Positions 17,031 to 24,943 of a stretch of 31,831 nucleotides of DNA are shown in pieces. Below the pieces are notes generated by a model, which searched no databases, was not told the DNA's origin, and saw only the letters and a list, made by a program, of their open reading frames with translations. A program made the position numbers and the translations under genes. The DNA lies in contig DLPV01000040.1 in assembly GCA_002477465.1 (NCBI GenBank), positions 1 through 31,831 of the forward strand. Reading direction: 5' to 3'. Positions within the stretch are counted from its first letter, which is position 1. Each line of letters opens with the position of its first letter. This DNA comes from Gammaproteobacteria bacterium UBA7449 (GTDB lineage: Bacteria; Pseudomonadota; Gammaproteobacteria; Pseudomonadales; Pseudohongiellaceae).

Positions 17031-17669
17031 ATGAGCGACTCACAAATCACGCTGTGGGGTGCCGGCACCAGTCGCACCATCAGACCCATCTGGACCGCGG
17101 AAGAACTTGGCTTGCGTTATAAATTGAAGCCAATTGGACCCAGAACCGGTGAAACTCAAACTGAAAGCTACACCCTGTTAAATCCCAAGCAAAAGATCCC
17201 TTTCCTTGAAGATGGCAGTTTGCAGTTATCTGAAAGCGTCGCAATTAGTCGTTATCTGGTAAATCGTTATGGAACAACAGCCACAATTGCCCCGCCAGCT
17301 TCTATTGAAGAGCAGGCGAAGGAAGATGAATGGCTTAGTTTCATTTACGGTGAACTGGACGAGACGAGTCTTTATATCATAAGGCGCCACGATGCGCTGG
17401 CGGCCATTTACGGTGAATCAGCAACTGCAATCGCAGCCGCAAAACAGTATTTTCAAAAGCAAATGGCGGTTGCGGATTTGCATTTGCGTGAAACCCAGTA
17501 CCTGGTCAATAACAAATTTGGAGTAGCCGATGTTTTTCTGACTACTTGCCTGGTTTGGGCGGGGTCGAGTGGCATTGACTTGTCCGAGACCTTGAACAGC
17601 TATTTACAGCGCATGCTTTCAAGAGAAGGCTATCAAGCAGCCAGGGCACAGAACACTCAACAGACATAG
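17031..17669 (+). CDS. glutathione S-transferase family protein
   Basis: A 212-residue GST: thioredoxin-like N-terminal domain (residues 1-80) with TLWGAGTSRTIRPIWTAEEL, where Ser/Arg sit at the usual active-site turn, the glutathione-binding cis-Pro in QKIPFLED, and LQLSESVAISRYL matching the ESxAI glutathione contact. The alpha-helical C-terminal half follows, with VADVFLTTCL at the conserved N-capping region. ATG 17031 has TTGGAAG about eight bases upstream. It is 42 bases upstream of the CoA-transferase, on the same strand, and its GC is lower than most of the window (50 of 120 bases in 17161-17280). Substrate unknown; conjugation or isomerisation of an electrophile is likely. Confidence 0.87.
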   Translation: MSDSQITLWGAGTSRTIRPIWTAEELGLRYKLKPIGPRTGETQTESYTLLNPKQKIPFLEDGSLQLSESVAISRYLVNRYGTTATIAPPASIEEQAKEDEWLSFIYGELDETSLYIIRRHDALAAIYGESATAIAAAKQYFQKQMAVADLHLRETQYLVNNKFGVADVFLTTCLVWAGSSGIDLSETLNSYLQRMLSREGYQAARAQNTQQT

Positions 17670-17711
17670 TTTACTGTTACGGCTAACAATCACAGAGAAA
17701 AGGCGAATTCA

Positions 17712-18899
17712 ATGGGTCCTTTGCAGGGTATCAAAGTACTGGATTTAACTAGCATGGTGTCGGGGCCAGTGGCTGCCATGATGCTGGGTGATCAAGGCGC
17801 TGACGTCATCAAGGTCGAACCCACCCATGGTGAGCAGTTGCGGTATTTGGGTGAGAAACACAATGATATTACACCAACCTTTTACTCCTGTAATCGCAAC
17901 AAGAAATCGCTTGCCATTGATCTAAAAAGTGATGCCGGCAAGGAAGTGCTTTGGAAGCTTATAGATGATGCTGATGTTCTGCTGCAGAATTTTCGTCCGG
18001 GTGCTATCGAGAGAATGGGTTTTTCTGAGGAGGTCGTCAGAAAGCGCAATGCGGGAATAATTTTTGTATCCATCAGCGGCTTTGGAGAAGAAGGGCCCTA
18101 CGCCCACAAGCGCGTTTATGATCCGATTATTCAGGGGCTTTCGGGCGCTGCAGACATACAGGCAAATCGAGAGACAGGTCGACCCGGAATGTTCCGCATA
18201 ATCATCGCCGACAAGATTTCCGCCTTAACCGCAGCTCAGGCCATTTCGAGCGCGCTGTTTCACCGAGAAAGAAAGGGCGAAGGCCAGCACATTAAACTGT
18301 CCATGCTGGATGCGACAGTTGCCTTCTTCTGGCCGGAGGGAATGAGTGGGTTAACTTTCGCCGAGAAGGAGGCAGACCACAAGAAGTCATTCTCCTCAAT
18401 CGATCTGATCTATGAAAGCAGTGATGGCTATATCACTATGAGTACAGTCTCTGACAAAGAATGGGCGGGTTTCTGTACTGCTGTCGGTCGTCCTGAGCTT
18501 GTCAACGATGAGCGCTTTGCCACTGCGCGTGCCCGCCGCCAAAATATTGTAGCGAGACGAGAGATCGCTGGCGCTGAAATAGTAAAACGTCCCACCCAGG
18601 AACTGCTGCAAATACTGGATGCACAAGATGTGCCTTGCGCTCCCATACTAAGCAGACAGGAACTACTTGACCATCCTCAAATAGAAGAGAGTGGTACAGT
18701 CAGTCGCCAGCAGGTGGAGGGTTTTGGCGAAGTGCGTCAAGCTATTCCCGCCGCGCGATTTCAATTAACAGAAAGTACGCTTAGATTGCCAGCACCAAAG
18801 TTAGGGCAGCATAGCCTGGAGATACTTGCCGAATTAGGTTTCGGCGAGAGAGAAAGCAAAGAGTTAATTGACGCTAATATAGTGCGGCAAGCAGAATAG
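17712..18899 (+). CDS. CaiB/BaiF class III CoA-transferase
   Basis: A 395-residue family III CoA-transferase, which moves CoA between carboxylic acids through an aspartyl intermediate. The opening GIKVLDLTSMVSGPVAAMMLGDQGADVIKVEP is the family hallmark, and NRNKKSLAIDLKS and LLQNFRPGAIERMG follow as expected. Asp167 in IIADKISALTAAQA occupies the catalytic aspartate position. The length is normal (about 390-430). AAAAGGCG lies seven to ten bases before the ATG. It sits between the GST and a nitronate-monooxygenase-type enzyme, an arrangement that suggests breakdown of a carboxylate via its CoA ester, but the substrate cannot be read from sequence. Confidence 0.93.
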   Translation: MGPLQGIKVLDLTSMVSGPVAAMMLGDQGADVIKVEPTHGEQLRYLGEKHNDITPTFYSCNRNKKSLAIDLKSDAGKEVLWKLIDDADVLLQNFRPGAIERMGFSEEVVRKRNAGIIFVSISGFGEEGPYAHKRVYDPIIQGLSGAADIQANRETGRPGMFRIIIADKISALTAAQAISSALFHRERKGEGQHIKLSMLDATVAFFWPEGMSGLTFAEKEADHKKSFSSIDLIYESSDGYITMSTVSDKEWAGFCTAVGRPELVNDERFATARARRQNIVARREIAGAEIVKRPTQELLQILDAQDVPCAPILSRQELLDHPQIEESGTVSRQQVEGFGEVRQAIPAARFQLTESTLRLPAPKLGQHSLEILAELGFGERESKELIDANIVRQAE

Positions 18900-19030
18900 T
18901 GCGGAAAGCGAAGGGCTGAAATTCCAACTGTTCTAAGTTGGGTCTTTTCGAGCGTCCCTGAAAATGAATTAATCGACTCATACACAAATCAAACCAAAAA
19001 CAACACCAGCGGGAGCGGGGTTAGAGGACT

Positions 19031-20002
19031 ATGGAAACTAAGATAACTAGAATGTTGGGTATCGAGCATCCGATCATACAAGGCGGAATGCATTATGTGG
19101 GCTTCGCTGAATTAGCGGCAGCGGTATCCAACGCAGGAGGTCTGGGAATAATTACTGCTTTAACCCAGGGAACTCCAGAAAAGCTTGCTAATGAAATAGA
19201 TAAATGTAAGGCGCTTACCGATAAACCTTTTGGCGTAAACCTTACATTTCTGCCATCGCTCACCCCGCCCGATTACCCCGGACTGGTTGATGCGCTCATA
19301 AGCAAGGGGGTAACTGTTGTTGAGACGGCGGGAAATAATCCGAAAGCATGGTTGCCCATCTTAAAAGAGAACAACATTAAGGTTATCCACAAATGCACCT
19401 CGGTAAGACACGCACTCAAGGCCCAGGAAATTGGCTGCGATGCCGTCTCTGTCGATGGTTTTGAGTGCGGCGGCCACCCGGGTGAAGATGATATACCCAA
19501 CTTTATACTACTGCCTCGTGCCGCCGATGAATTAGAGATTCCTTTCGTTTCATCGGGCGGAATGGCCGACGGCCGGTCCCTGGTTGCATCATTGGCAATG
19601 GGTGCCGAAGGCATGAACATGGGTACGCGGTTTATCGCTACCAAAGAAGCGCCGGTACATGACAATGTGAAACAGGCATTACTTGCAGCAACAGAACTCG
19701 ACACGCGATTAGTCATGCGACCACTTCGTAATACCGAGCGCGTGCTTACTAATGCTGCCGTTGAGCGCTTGCTGGAAAAAGAAGCAGCGTTAGGGAAGGA
19801 CATCAAATTTGAGGATATCGCATCTGAGGTAGCTGGCGTCTATCCAAAAGTGATGCTGGATGGAGAGGTTGATCGCGGCGCTTGGTCCTGTGGCATGGTA
19901 GCTGGCTTGATCAATGATATCCCGTCGGTGCAAGAACTTATGGATAGAATCATGAATGAGGCGACATCCATAATGAATGATCGCTTCGCGGCCATGCAAT
20001 AG
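19031..20002 (+). CDS. nitronate monooxygenase / 2-nitropropane dioxygenase family FMN enzyme
   Basis: A 323-residue FMN-dependent TIM-barrel protein of the nitronate monooxygenase family. HPIIQGGMHYVGFAELAAAV and SNAGGLGIITA form the N-terminal flavin region; ECGGHPGEDD holds the conserved active-site histidine; SSGGMADGRSLVASLAMGAEGMNMGTRF makes the phosphate-binding loop. Members oxidise alkyl nitronates, but many act as enoyl reductases or have unknown roles, so the name is a family label. GGGAGCGGGG precedes the start. Its GC is low (48 of 120 in 19141-19260, versus 81 of 120 in part of gap). It ends the GST/CoA-transferase cluster, immediately before a mobile-element scar. Confidence 0.88.
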   Translation: METKITRMLGIEHPIIQGGMHYVGFAELAAAVSNAGGLGIITALTQGTPEKLANEIDKCKALTDKPFGVNLTFLPSLTPPDYPGLVDALISKGVTVVETAGNNPKAWLPILKENNIKVIHKCTSVRHALKAQEIGCDAVSVDGFECGGHPGEDDIPNFILLPRAADELEIPFVSSGGMADGRSLVASLAMGAEGMNMGTRFIATKEAPVHDNVKQALLAATELDTRLVMRPLRNTERVLTNAAVERLLEKEAALGKDIKFEDIASEVAGVYPKVMLDGEVDRGAWSCGMVAGLINDIPSVQELMDRIMNEATSIMNDRFAAMQ

Positions 20003-20008
20003 GATTGA

Positions 20009-20048
20009 TTAAAGGAGAGCATTAAAGGGCGTTAAAGGGGATTAAAGG
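20009..20048 (+). repeat. four short TTAAAGG direct repeats
   Basis: TTAAAGG occurs at 20009, 20022, 20032 and 20042, spaced 13, 10 and 10 bases, right after the nitronate monooxygenase stop. The last copy leads into a stem-loop. The spacing is too short for CRISPR; they look like part of a mobile-element end or a regulatory iteron-like run. Confidence 0.55.
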
Positions 20049-20049
20049 T

Positions 20050-20098
20050 GACGGAGGGAGTTAATTCTGATCACTATTCAAAAATAAATCTCTCCGTC
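20050..20098. repeat. long imperfect inverted repeat
   Basis: GACGGAGGGAGTTAATT (20050-20066) pairs with the complement of 20082-20098 (ending ATCTCTCCGTC) in a stem of about 16 pairs with two mismatches and a 15-base loop. GC-rich base and AT-rich tip suggest a folded single-strand structure such as those recognised by Y1/REP-type transposases, but no T-tract makes a terminator. The element type is inferred. Confidence 0.5.
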
Positions 20099-20165
20099 CT
20101 CTTGGTCGTTAACTGGAGTATAGAGGCCTGATCAAGAGGTAAGATCGCCTAATAGTGTGTCCGAT

Positions 20166-20309
20166 GGTGATCAATACGGCTTTCGTAGCACGCCGACCCC
20201 GACAGTAGAGCAGCTCTATCGCCTGCTACACCGAATCAGTGACAGGTTTATCCATTTCCTGGAACGGCGAGGTATCCTAGAGCGCGATGAAGAATGTTAC
20301 ACGCCATGA
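20166..20309 (+). pseudogene. transposase remnant (N-terminal fragment, IS91-like putative transposase)
   Basis: In one frame, GDQYGFRSTPTPTVEQLYRL followed by HRISDRFIHFLERRGILERDEE reads into TGA. The TPT..EL..L...I..R...LE..G.LERD pattern is typical of the large putative transposases of the IS91-related group. Only about 45 residues remain, with no start, no zinc-ribbon and no catalytic tyrosine domain. It is a scar, lying in the 401-base space between nitronate monooxygenase and the sugar dehydrogenase. The rest of 20003-20403 has no gene apart from the repeats listed. Confidence 0.6.
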
Positions 20310-20403
20310 CAATAGCTTATGTTTAGAGCAGCGAAATTTGCTTGTTCTTGGACCAACCGGGGCATAACCTAGGCTTAAAAGAGCTCGTAAGTGAGATTCT
20401 ATA

Positions 20404-21840
20404 ATGAACTCCAGATTGCTGCCGTTGCACCTCATTGCTATGTTTGCCTGCCTGTCTGTCGCAGTACGCGCAGCAGATTCGCCCATTGAAGCCATCTCTG
20501 ATCCCTTACCGGAACCAATTGAATTCGGCTCGATCACTGTGACCGCCACCCCCTTCGTGCGAGTGCCGCGCAGTGAAGACTCCAGCGACGTGGCCATGAC
20601 CAACCCCGCGTACGCCCGAATCCAATACATGTACCCGATTCCTGATGGTTCGGATCGGCTTGTGATTAATGATTTGCGCGGACTGCTTTACATCACCGAT
20701 TCAAGTGGTCGTGAGCCAGTGGTTTTTCTGGACATCAGGGAGCAGGGCGCAGGCTTCGATGACTCCATGTTTCCAAACGAAACCGGCCTGGCGGGCTTCG
20801 CCTTCCATCCACAGTTTGCCGCTGCGGGCACACCTGGATTTGGCAAGTTCTACACCACCTTCAGCGCCAGTTCGGATAGCGGCACGGCCAATTATCTCGA
20901 TCACGACGCAGAGAACCACGAAAGTGTCGTTCGCGAATGGAGCGTGGCCGATCCGTCTGCTAATCGGTTTCAAGGCAGCAGTCGCGAGATATTTCGCATT
21001 GGCCAGTTCGCCCAGAATCATAACATCGGCAACATCGCGTTTAATCCTGCTGCGCGTCCGGGCGATGCGGATTTTGGCATGCTTTACTTTAGTCTCGGAG
21101 ATGGCGGTGGCGCCAACGATCCCAATGAGAATGGGCAGTCCTTGAGCGAGCCGATGTCCAGCATCGTGCGCATCGATCCTCTCGGCAGCAGTGCAGGACG
21201 GGCCTATGGCATCCCGGCTGATAATCCCTTTGTGGGTCAGCCTGGCGTCGCGCCGGAAATCTGGGCCTATGGTCTTCGCCACCCGCAGCACTTTTCCTTC
21301 GATCAAGATGGCACGCTGTATATTTCAGATATTGGCCAGGCCCAGATTGAAGAAGTGAACATCGGTATCCGTGGCGCCAACTATGGCTGGCGTTTGCGAG
21401 AAGGAACCTTTGCTACGGCCTTTGGCATAGGTGGCGTACGACCCAATCCGGTTTATCCCTTGCCCGTGGTGGATAATGGCTTCACCTATCCAGTCGCGCA
21501 GTTCGATCATGACGAGGGCTATGCCATTAGCAGTGGCTTTGTATATCGTGGCTCTCTGATTCCTGAATTGCTGGGTAAATATGTTTTCACAGATATGGTG
21601 ACTGGGCGCATCTTTTATATCGACACCGTAGGTCTGACACCAGGAGGGAACGCACTGATTTCGGAACTGCGGGTGACCAGGGCGGGAGAAACAATCAGTC
21701 TGCGTGAAGAATTTGGTTTTGCAGACACCTACGGGCGTGAAGTCCGCGCCGGCTTGCGCCTGGGCATCGATGGAGTAGGGGAACTCTACCTGCTGAGCAA
21801 AGGTGACGGCTGGATCAGACAGCTGCGGTCCATGCCATAA
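20404..21840 (+). CDS. PQQ-dependent sugar dehydrogenase (glucose/sorbosone dehydrogenase family)
   Basis: A 478-residue exported six-bladed beta-propeller with signal peptide (residues 1-24, VRA-A). It belongs to the soluble glucose dehydrogenase/aldose sugar dehydrogenase family: ETGLAGFAFHPQF, GKFYTTFSAS, His206 in NHNIGNIAFNP (equivalent of the catalytic histidine), SLGDGGGANDPNENGQ, APEIWAYGLRHPQHFSFD and DIGQAQIEEVNI GANYGWR-type blocks are all present. Such enzymes oxidise aldoses in the periplasm using PQQ and pass electrons to the respiratory chain. No cytochrome domain is attached. No pqq biosynthesis genes are in view. The formyltransferase-like gene follows after 35 bases. Confidence 0.9.
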   Translation: MNSRLLPLHLIAMFACLSVAVRAADSPIEAISDPLPEPIEFGSITVTATPFVRVPRSEDSSDVAMTNPAYARIQYMYPIPDGSDRLVINDLRGLLYITDSSGREPVVFLDIREQGAGFDDSMFPNETGLAGFAFHPQFAAAGTPGFGKFYTTFSASSDSGTANYLDHDAENHESVVREWSVADPSANRFQGSSREIFRIGQFAQNHNIGNIAFNPAARPGDADFGMLYFSLGDGGGANDPNENGQSLSEPMSSIVRIDPLGSSAGRAYGIPADNPFVGQPGVAPEIWAYGLRHPQHFSFDQDGTLYISDIGQAQIEEVNIGIRGANYGWRLREGTFATAFGIGGVRPNPVYPLPVVDNGFTYPVAQFDHDEGYAISSGFVYRGSLIPELLGKYVFTDMVTGRIFYIDTVGLTPGGNALISELRVTRAGETISLREEFGFADTYGREVRAGLRLGIDGVGELYLLSKGDGWIRQLRSMP

Positions 21841-21875
21841 TTGCAGCGAGAACGTTCTGTCGGAAGCCTGCCTAA

Positions 21876-22691
21876 ATGAACATCACAATCCTCGCCAATC
21901 GCGATCTGGCCAGTTGTATCGCGTTGAATCACCTTATCCCAGGCCTTTCTGCGCACCGAATCAGTGTTTTTCTGTCCTCCAGGGTTGGCAGCAAGCCGCT
22001 GGCGCCACCGCTGCAGCAGCTTAAATTTGTTGAACAAGATCTGCTTAACCAGATAATTGTGCCGTTGTTGAGTCGCGCGTCCGATACAGCGAGGACTGCA
22101 AAACAGTCACTGTTAAGCTTCGAACAGTTAGGAGAAGTGATGGCCGGTGGCGTGAGCGAACTGAATAATATCAATGAGGCCGCAGGGCTGGAGCGATTTG
22201 TGGCTTCGGAGCCTGAGCTGGTGTTGTCGATTCGCTATGGCCTGATTCTCAAGGATCCGGTGATCGCCATTCCTGTTCACGGCATCTTGAATCTGCATTC
22301 CGGGGCCTTGCCGTATTACAAGGGCGTCATGGCGAGTTTCTGGGCGCTGCTCAATAACGAATCAGAAATCGGTACAACTCTGCACTTCATCGAAGACAGC
22401 AGCATAGATACGGGCAGTATTGTCGCATCGACCCGACTGGCGGTGCAGCGGGAGCGCTCCTATTTATGGCACGTGCTGTCGCTGTATGAAGCAGGGTGCG
22501 GAGAAATGCTTGCTGCTGTGGAGAAGATTGATGCGGGGCAAAACGTGCGAAGCACCAGTCAAACCGAGGCAGGAAATTACTATAGCTTTCCCGACGCTGA
22601 AGATCTGCAGCGATTCAGCGAGCGAGGTTGGCGCCTGTTTGATCCGGAAGATGTGCTGAATGTAGCCAGGCAGTTTGTGTCCGCTGACTAG
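21876..22691 (+). CDS. formyltransferase family protein (methionyl-tRNA formyltransferase-like)
   Basis: A 271-residue protein of the formyltransferase superfamily (Fmt, PurN, ArnA). The catalytic triad is visible: Asn139 and His141 in ILNLHSGALPYYKG, and Asp178 in SSIDTGSI. The N-terminal half is divergent, and there is no C-terminal tRNA-binding domain, so it is not the housekeeping Fmt. Such stand-alone proteins formylate sugar amines or other small amines with N10-formyltetrahydrofolate; the substrate is unknown here. GGAAG lies about twelve bases before the ATG. It ends 17 bases before a decayed gene that begins with its own -10-like TATACT. Confidence 0.82.
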   Translation: MNITILANRDLASCIALNHLIPGLSAHRISVFLSSRVGSKPLAPPLQQLKFVEQDLLNQIIVPLLSRASDTARTAKQSLLSFEQLGEVMAGGVSELNNINEAAGLERFVASEPELVLSIRYGLILKDPVIAIPVHGILNLHSGALPYYKGVMASFWALLNNESEIGTTLHFIEDSSIDTGSIVASTRLAVQRERSYLWHVLSLYEAGCGEMLAAVEKIDAGQNVRSTSQTEAGNYYSFPDAEDLQRFSERGWRLFDPEDVLNVARQFVSAD

Positions 22692-22701
22692 CTGGTATAC
22701 T
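22674..22701 (+). promoter_or_regulatory. possible sigma-70 promoter before the decayed exported-protein gene
   Basis: TTTGTG (22674-22679), a 16-base spacer and TATACT (22696-22701). The -10 is one base off consensus, the -35 is weak. It overlaps the end of the formyltransferase gene and lies eight bases before the ATG at 22709, so transcripts would have almost no leader unless the start is the in-frame ATG at 22766. Confidence 0.4.
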
Positions 22702-22708
22702 ACGGCGC

Positions 22709-23207
22709 ATGGGAAACATTATCGGGAACTGCTATCAGAATGGGCGGGGCACTCCGCTGCTGGTTATGTTCCTGCTGTGCGTGCTGTCGGCCGAAGCGCA
22801 GGAAATAGCTAGTGAGGGGCCCCCAGGCTAAGGCAAAACTGCGATTTGCTGACAGAGCCCTGCTGTCACTGGTGTGTAATTCCTCGCAGTAGGTCAAGGG
22901 TTGTCATTATCAGGATCGCAACAGTGACCACTCAGAACTACATCAGCGCTCCGGACGCATGCGCACAGTCACCGGTTTGATAAAGCGGGGCAGGAAAGAG
23001 TGGTTTGGGCTGATGCGCGATGCCTATCAAACCTTGTGGTGTGCACCGTAAGGTCATAAGCCAAGCCTGCAGGAGGCCAGACAGCGATTGGAACAATTGC
23101 GTCAAAATGGCCCCAGCCCGGAAGCTTTCACTTTCAAGAAAACTTTTCCGCCGCCTGATGCTGAGTGGCCTCTCGCAGCTATTGAAGATAGCTGTACCGC
23201 GTATTAA
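22709..23207 (+). pseudogene. decayed gene for a small exported protein of unknown family
   Basis: The frame from 22709 gives a signal-peptide-like TPLLVMFLLCVLSAEAQE, then ends at TAA near 22830. The next frame carries on from about the same place: QAKAKLRFADRALLSLVCNS, TAG, VKGCHYQDRNSDHSELHQRS through KEWFGLMRDAYQTLWCAP, TAA, then GHKPSLQEARQRLEQLRQNG and PSPEAFTFKKTFPPPDAEWP to a final TAA at 23205-23207. One frameshift and two nonsense codons thus separate pieces that look like one protein of about 165 residues. I do not recognise the family. A gene-like amino-acid pattern and signal peptide support a real former gene; a chance run of codons is the alternative. Confidence 0.55.
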
Positions 23208-23219
23208 GTTGGTCGTGGT

Positions 23220-23522
23220 ATGAGTCCAGAATTTCGCAGTAGCGTTCAAACAACCCGTAAAATCACCAGGAAGTTCAGTTTTTTCTCTGCGCTGTTCCTG
23301 TTGGGCATGACCTTGCTGACTTTTTTCACTGTCTGGAGCGGTGATCTCACACTGGAGATTGAAGTGGGGGATGACACTATCTTGAACCCCTATTTTGCCA
23401 CCGTATTGTTTTATTTGCTGCTGCAGCTTTTGCTTTCGGGTATCGTATTTGCGCTTAGTTTGCCAATGGTGTACTTATGGAAAAGCTGGCGCGGCACTGA
23501 GTCGTCCCATGAATCCGATTAG
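23220..23522 (+). CDS. small membrane protein of unknown function, two transmembrane helices
   Basis: A 100-residue protein with a basic N-terminus (residues 1-20), a hydrophobic helix (about 21-38), a short acidic outer loop DLTLEIEVGDD, a second helix (about 58-83) and a charged SSHESD tail. By the positive-inside rule both ends are cytoplasmic. I know no family. It starts 12 bases after the decayed exported gene and may be its former partner. The ribosome site is weak. Conserved-looking topology makes it probably real. Confidence 0.6.
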   Translation: MSPEFRSSVQTTRKITRKFSFFSALFLLGMTLLTFFTVWSGDLTLEIEVGDDTILNPYFATVLFYLLLQLLLSGIVFALSLPMVYLWKSWRGTESSHESD

Positions 23523-23568
23523 AAACCCCTATTCAAAATAATTAAGTTAAAGTCTTATCGAGGCAATC

Positions 23569-24414
23569 ATGATTAAACTATTACTACGAACCGGACTGAC
23601 GTTTGTGCTGCTTTCTCTGTCAATAAGTTCCTGGGCGCAGGGTCGTCTGGAGATATCGGCAGTTAAAGACGGGCTCTATATGATTACCGGCCCGGGCGGC
23701 AATATTGGCGTTCGCCTGACCGATGAGGGCGTAATCCTCATCGATGACAAATTTCCCCAGGACTTCGACGAGATTCAGTCCCTGGTAGCCAGCGTCAGTG
23801 AGCTGCCGGTTCGCTACGTGATAAATACCCATCATCACGGTGACCACAGCGGCAGCAATGCAGGGTTCCTGGAAGTTGCTGAAATCATCGCCCACAAGAA
23901 CGCCCGGGATAATATGATTCGCGGCAACCAGGAAGGCCCACCGCGCATGATCTACACCGAGAGCACTGCGGTTTTCCTCGGTGGTGTCGAAGTGCAGGCT
24001 TTTCATATGGGGACGGGTCACACCAATGGCGATACCGTTGTTTATTTTCCTGACCTCAAGACAATCCATGGTGGAGACTTATTGCATACCACGGCGCCTT
24101 TTATGGACTATGCCAATGGCGGCAGCAGTCGTGGTTGGGTTGAAACGCTCAATAGTATGCTGACCCTGGATTTCGATACGGCTATTCCAGGGCATGGTGG
24201 TCTCATGGATCGGCGCGGCATTCTGGCCTTCAGGAATCAGATGGAAGCAGTGCGCATGCGCATGGCAGACCTTATTCGTAATGGCGTGAGTGCGGACGAT
24301 GCCGCTGAAAGGCTAAAGGATCCTGCGTTGAGCTGGACTCAGGCCGAGAGCGGCTTATTTATGAGTCGCAGCATTCCAGGTTTCTATCAGGAAATTGCTG
24401 CTGAAGTTCAATAA
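23569..24414 (+). CDS. exported metallo-beta-lactamase-fold hydrolase
   Basis: A 281-residue periplasmic MBL-fold enzyme. Signal peptide residues 1-24 (SSWA-Q). The zinc motif HxHxDH is THHHGDHSGSN with His88, His90, Asp92 and His93; His151 (GTGHTNGD), Asp170 (HGGD) and His209 (IPGHG) supply the rest, so both zinc sites look complete. The arrangement resembles SoxH/glyoxalase-II-like periplasmic hydrolases and subclass B3-type lactamases; the sequence alone does not show beta-lactam activity. GAGGCAATC lies before the ATG. It stands 46 bases after the membrane protein and 56 bases before the ACT-domain gene. Confidence 0.9.
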   Translation: MIKLLLRTGLTFVLLSLSISSWAQGRLEISAVKDGLYMITGPGGNIGVRLTDEGVILIDDKFPQDFDEIQSLVASVSELPVRYVINTHHHGDHSGSNAGFLEVAEIIAHKNARDNMIRGNQEGPPRMIYTESTAVFLGGVEVQAFHMGTGHTNGDTVVYFPDLKTIHGGDLLHTTAPFMDYANGGSSRGWVETLNSMLTLDFDTAIPGHGGLMDRRGILAFRNQMEAVRMRMADLIRNGVSADDAAERLKDPALSWTQAESGLFMSRSIPGFYQEIAAEVQ

Positions 24415-24470
24415 TAGCGAGCGGCAACCTTAAACAGACCTGCAACTTGACGCTAATTCAAGGGATCGCA

Positions 24471-24869
24471 ATGCCGGGTGAAACTGATCTTGAAAAGATG
24501 CTCTCCGCCCTGCGGCCAGTGCTTCTAGATGGCGACTTTGTGTTCTGCACCGTTGTGGGTGCAAGCCTTGTCGATGTCGCGCACTTGAATCCACTGGCCA
24601 CCTATCAAGAGCAAGAGGGGCTTAGCCTGCTATTACAGCAAGGGCAGGCTGACGCCTCGACCTATGAGTATCACGGGGTATTCAAGGGTATCACGCTGTC
24701 GGTGCATTCAAGTCTGGGTGCAGTGGGCCTAACTGCAGCGGTAGCTAGCAAACTGGCCGAGTTCGACATTACTGCCAACATGGTAGCGGCGCATTACCAT
24801 GACCATGTGTTTGTGCCGCGGGAAAAAGCGCCAAAGGCATTGGAGCTGCTGCAGCAGTTCAGTGACTAG
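24471..24869 (+). CDS. ACT-domain protein (two tandem ACT-like modules)
   Basis: A 132-residue cytosolic protein. Residues 1-65 (LEKMLSALRPVLLDGDFVFCTV) and 66-132 (FKGITLSVHSSLGAVGLTAAVASKLAEFDITANMVAAHYHDHVFVP) form the pattern of the small ACT_3/ACT_7 proteins, related to the CASTOR-type amino-acid-binding modules. Such proteins usually sense amino acids; no ligand is implied. I chose ATG 24471 with AAGGGAT upstream; a TTG at 24447 would add eight residues. It converges on the DUF3833 lipoprotein. Confidence 0.82.
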   Translation: MPGETDLEKMLSALRPVLLDGDFVFCTVVGASLVDVAHLNPLATYQEQEGLSLLLQQGQADASTYEYHGVFKGITLSVHSSLGAVGLTAAVASKLAEFDITANMVAAHYHDHVFVPREKAPKALELLQQFSD

Positions 24870-24892
24870 ACAAACTGACCAGCAAAGGGGTA

Positions 24893-24936
24893 GGGCCAGC
24901 CCTGGGCTCAAGGGGAGCGCCGCTGGCTCCTGGCCC
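24893..24936. terminator. GC-rich hairpin between convergent genes
   Basis: GGGCCAG (24893-24899) pairs with CTGGCCC (24930-24936), and GCCAGC/GCTGGC offers an alternative pairing inside. It lies between the converging ACT-domain and DUF3833 genes but has no T-run, so it is at best a weak or rho-assisted terminator. Confidence 0.35.
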
Positions 24937-24943
24937 AAAGGCG

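Noticed and set aside
20009..20048. possible CRISPR array
   Set aside because: Repeats are seven bases with three- to six-base gaps, no spacers and no cas genes.
22938..23249. 103-codon leftward open frame across the decayed exported-protein gene
   Set aside because: It might look like the real gene of this stretch, but the rightward pieces have a signal peptide and a continuous gene-like pattern, while this frame has none.
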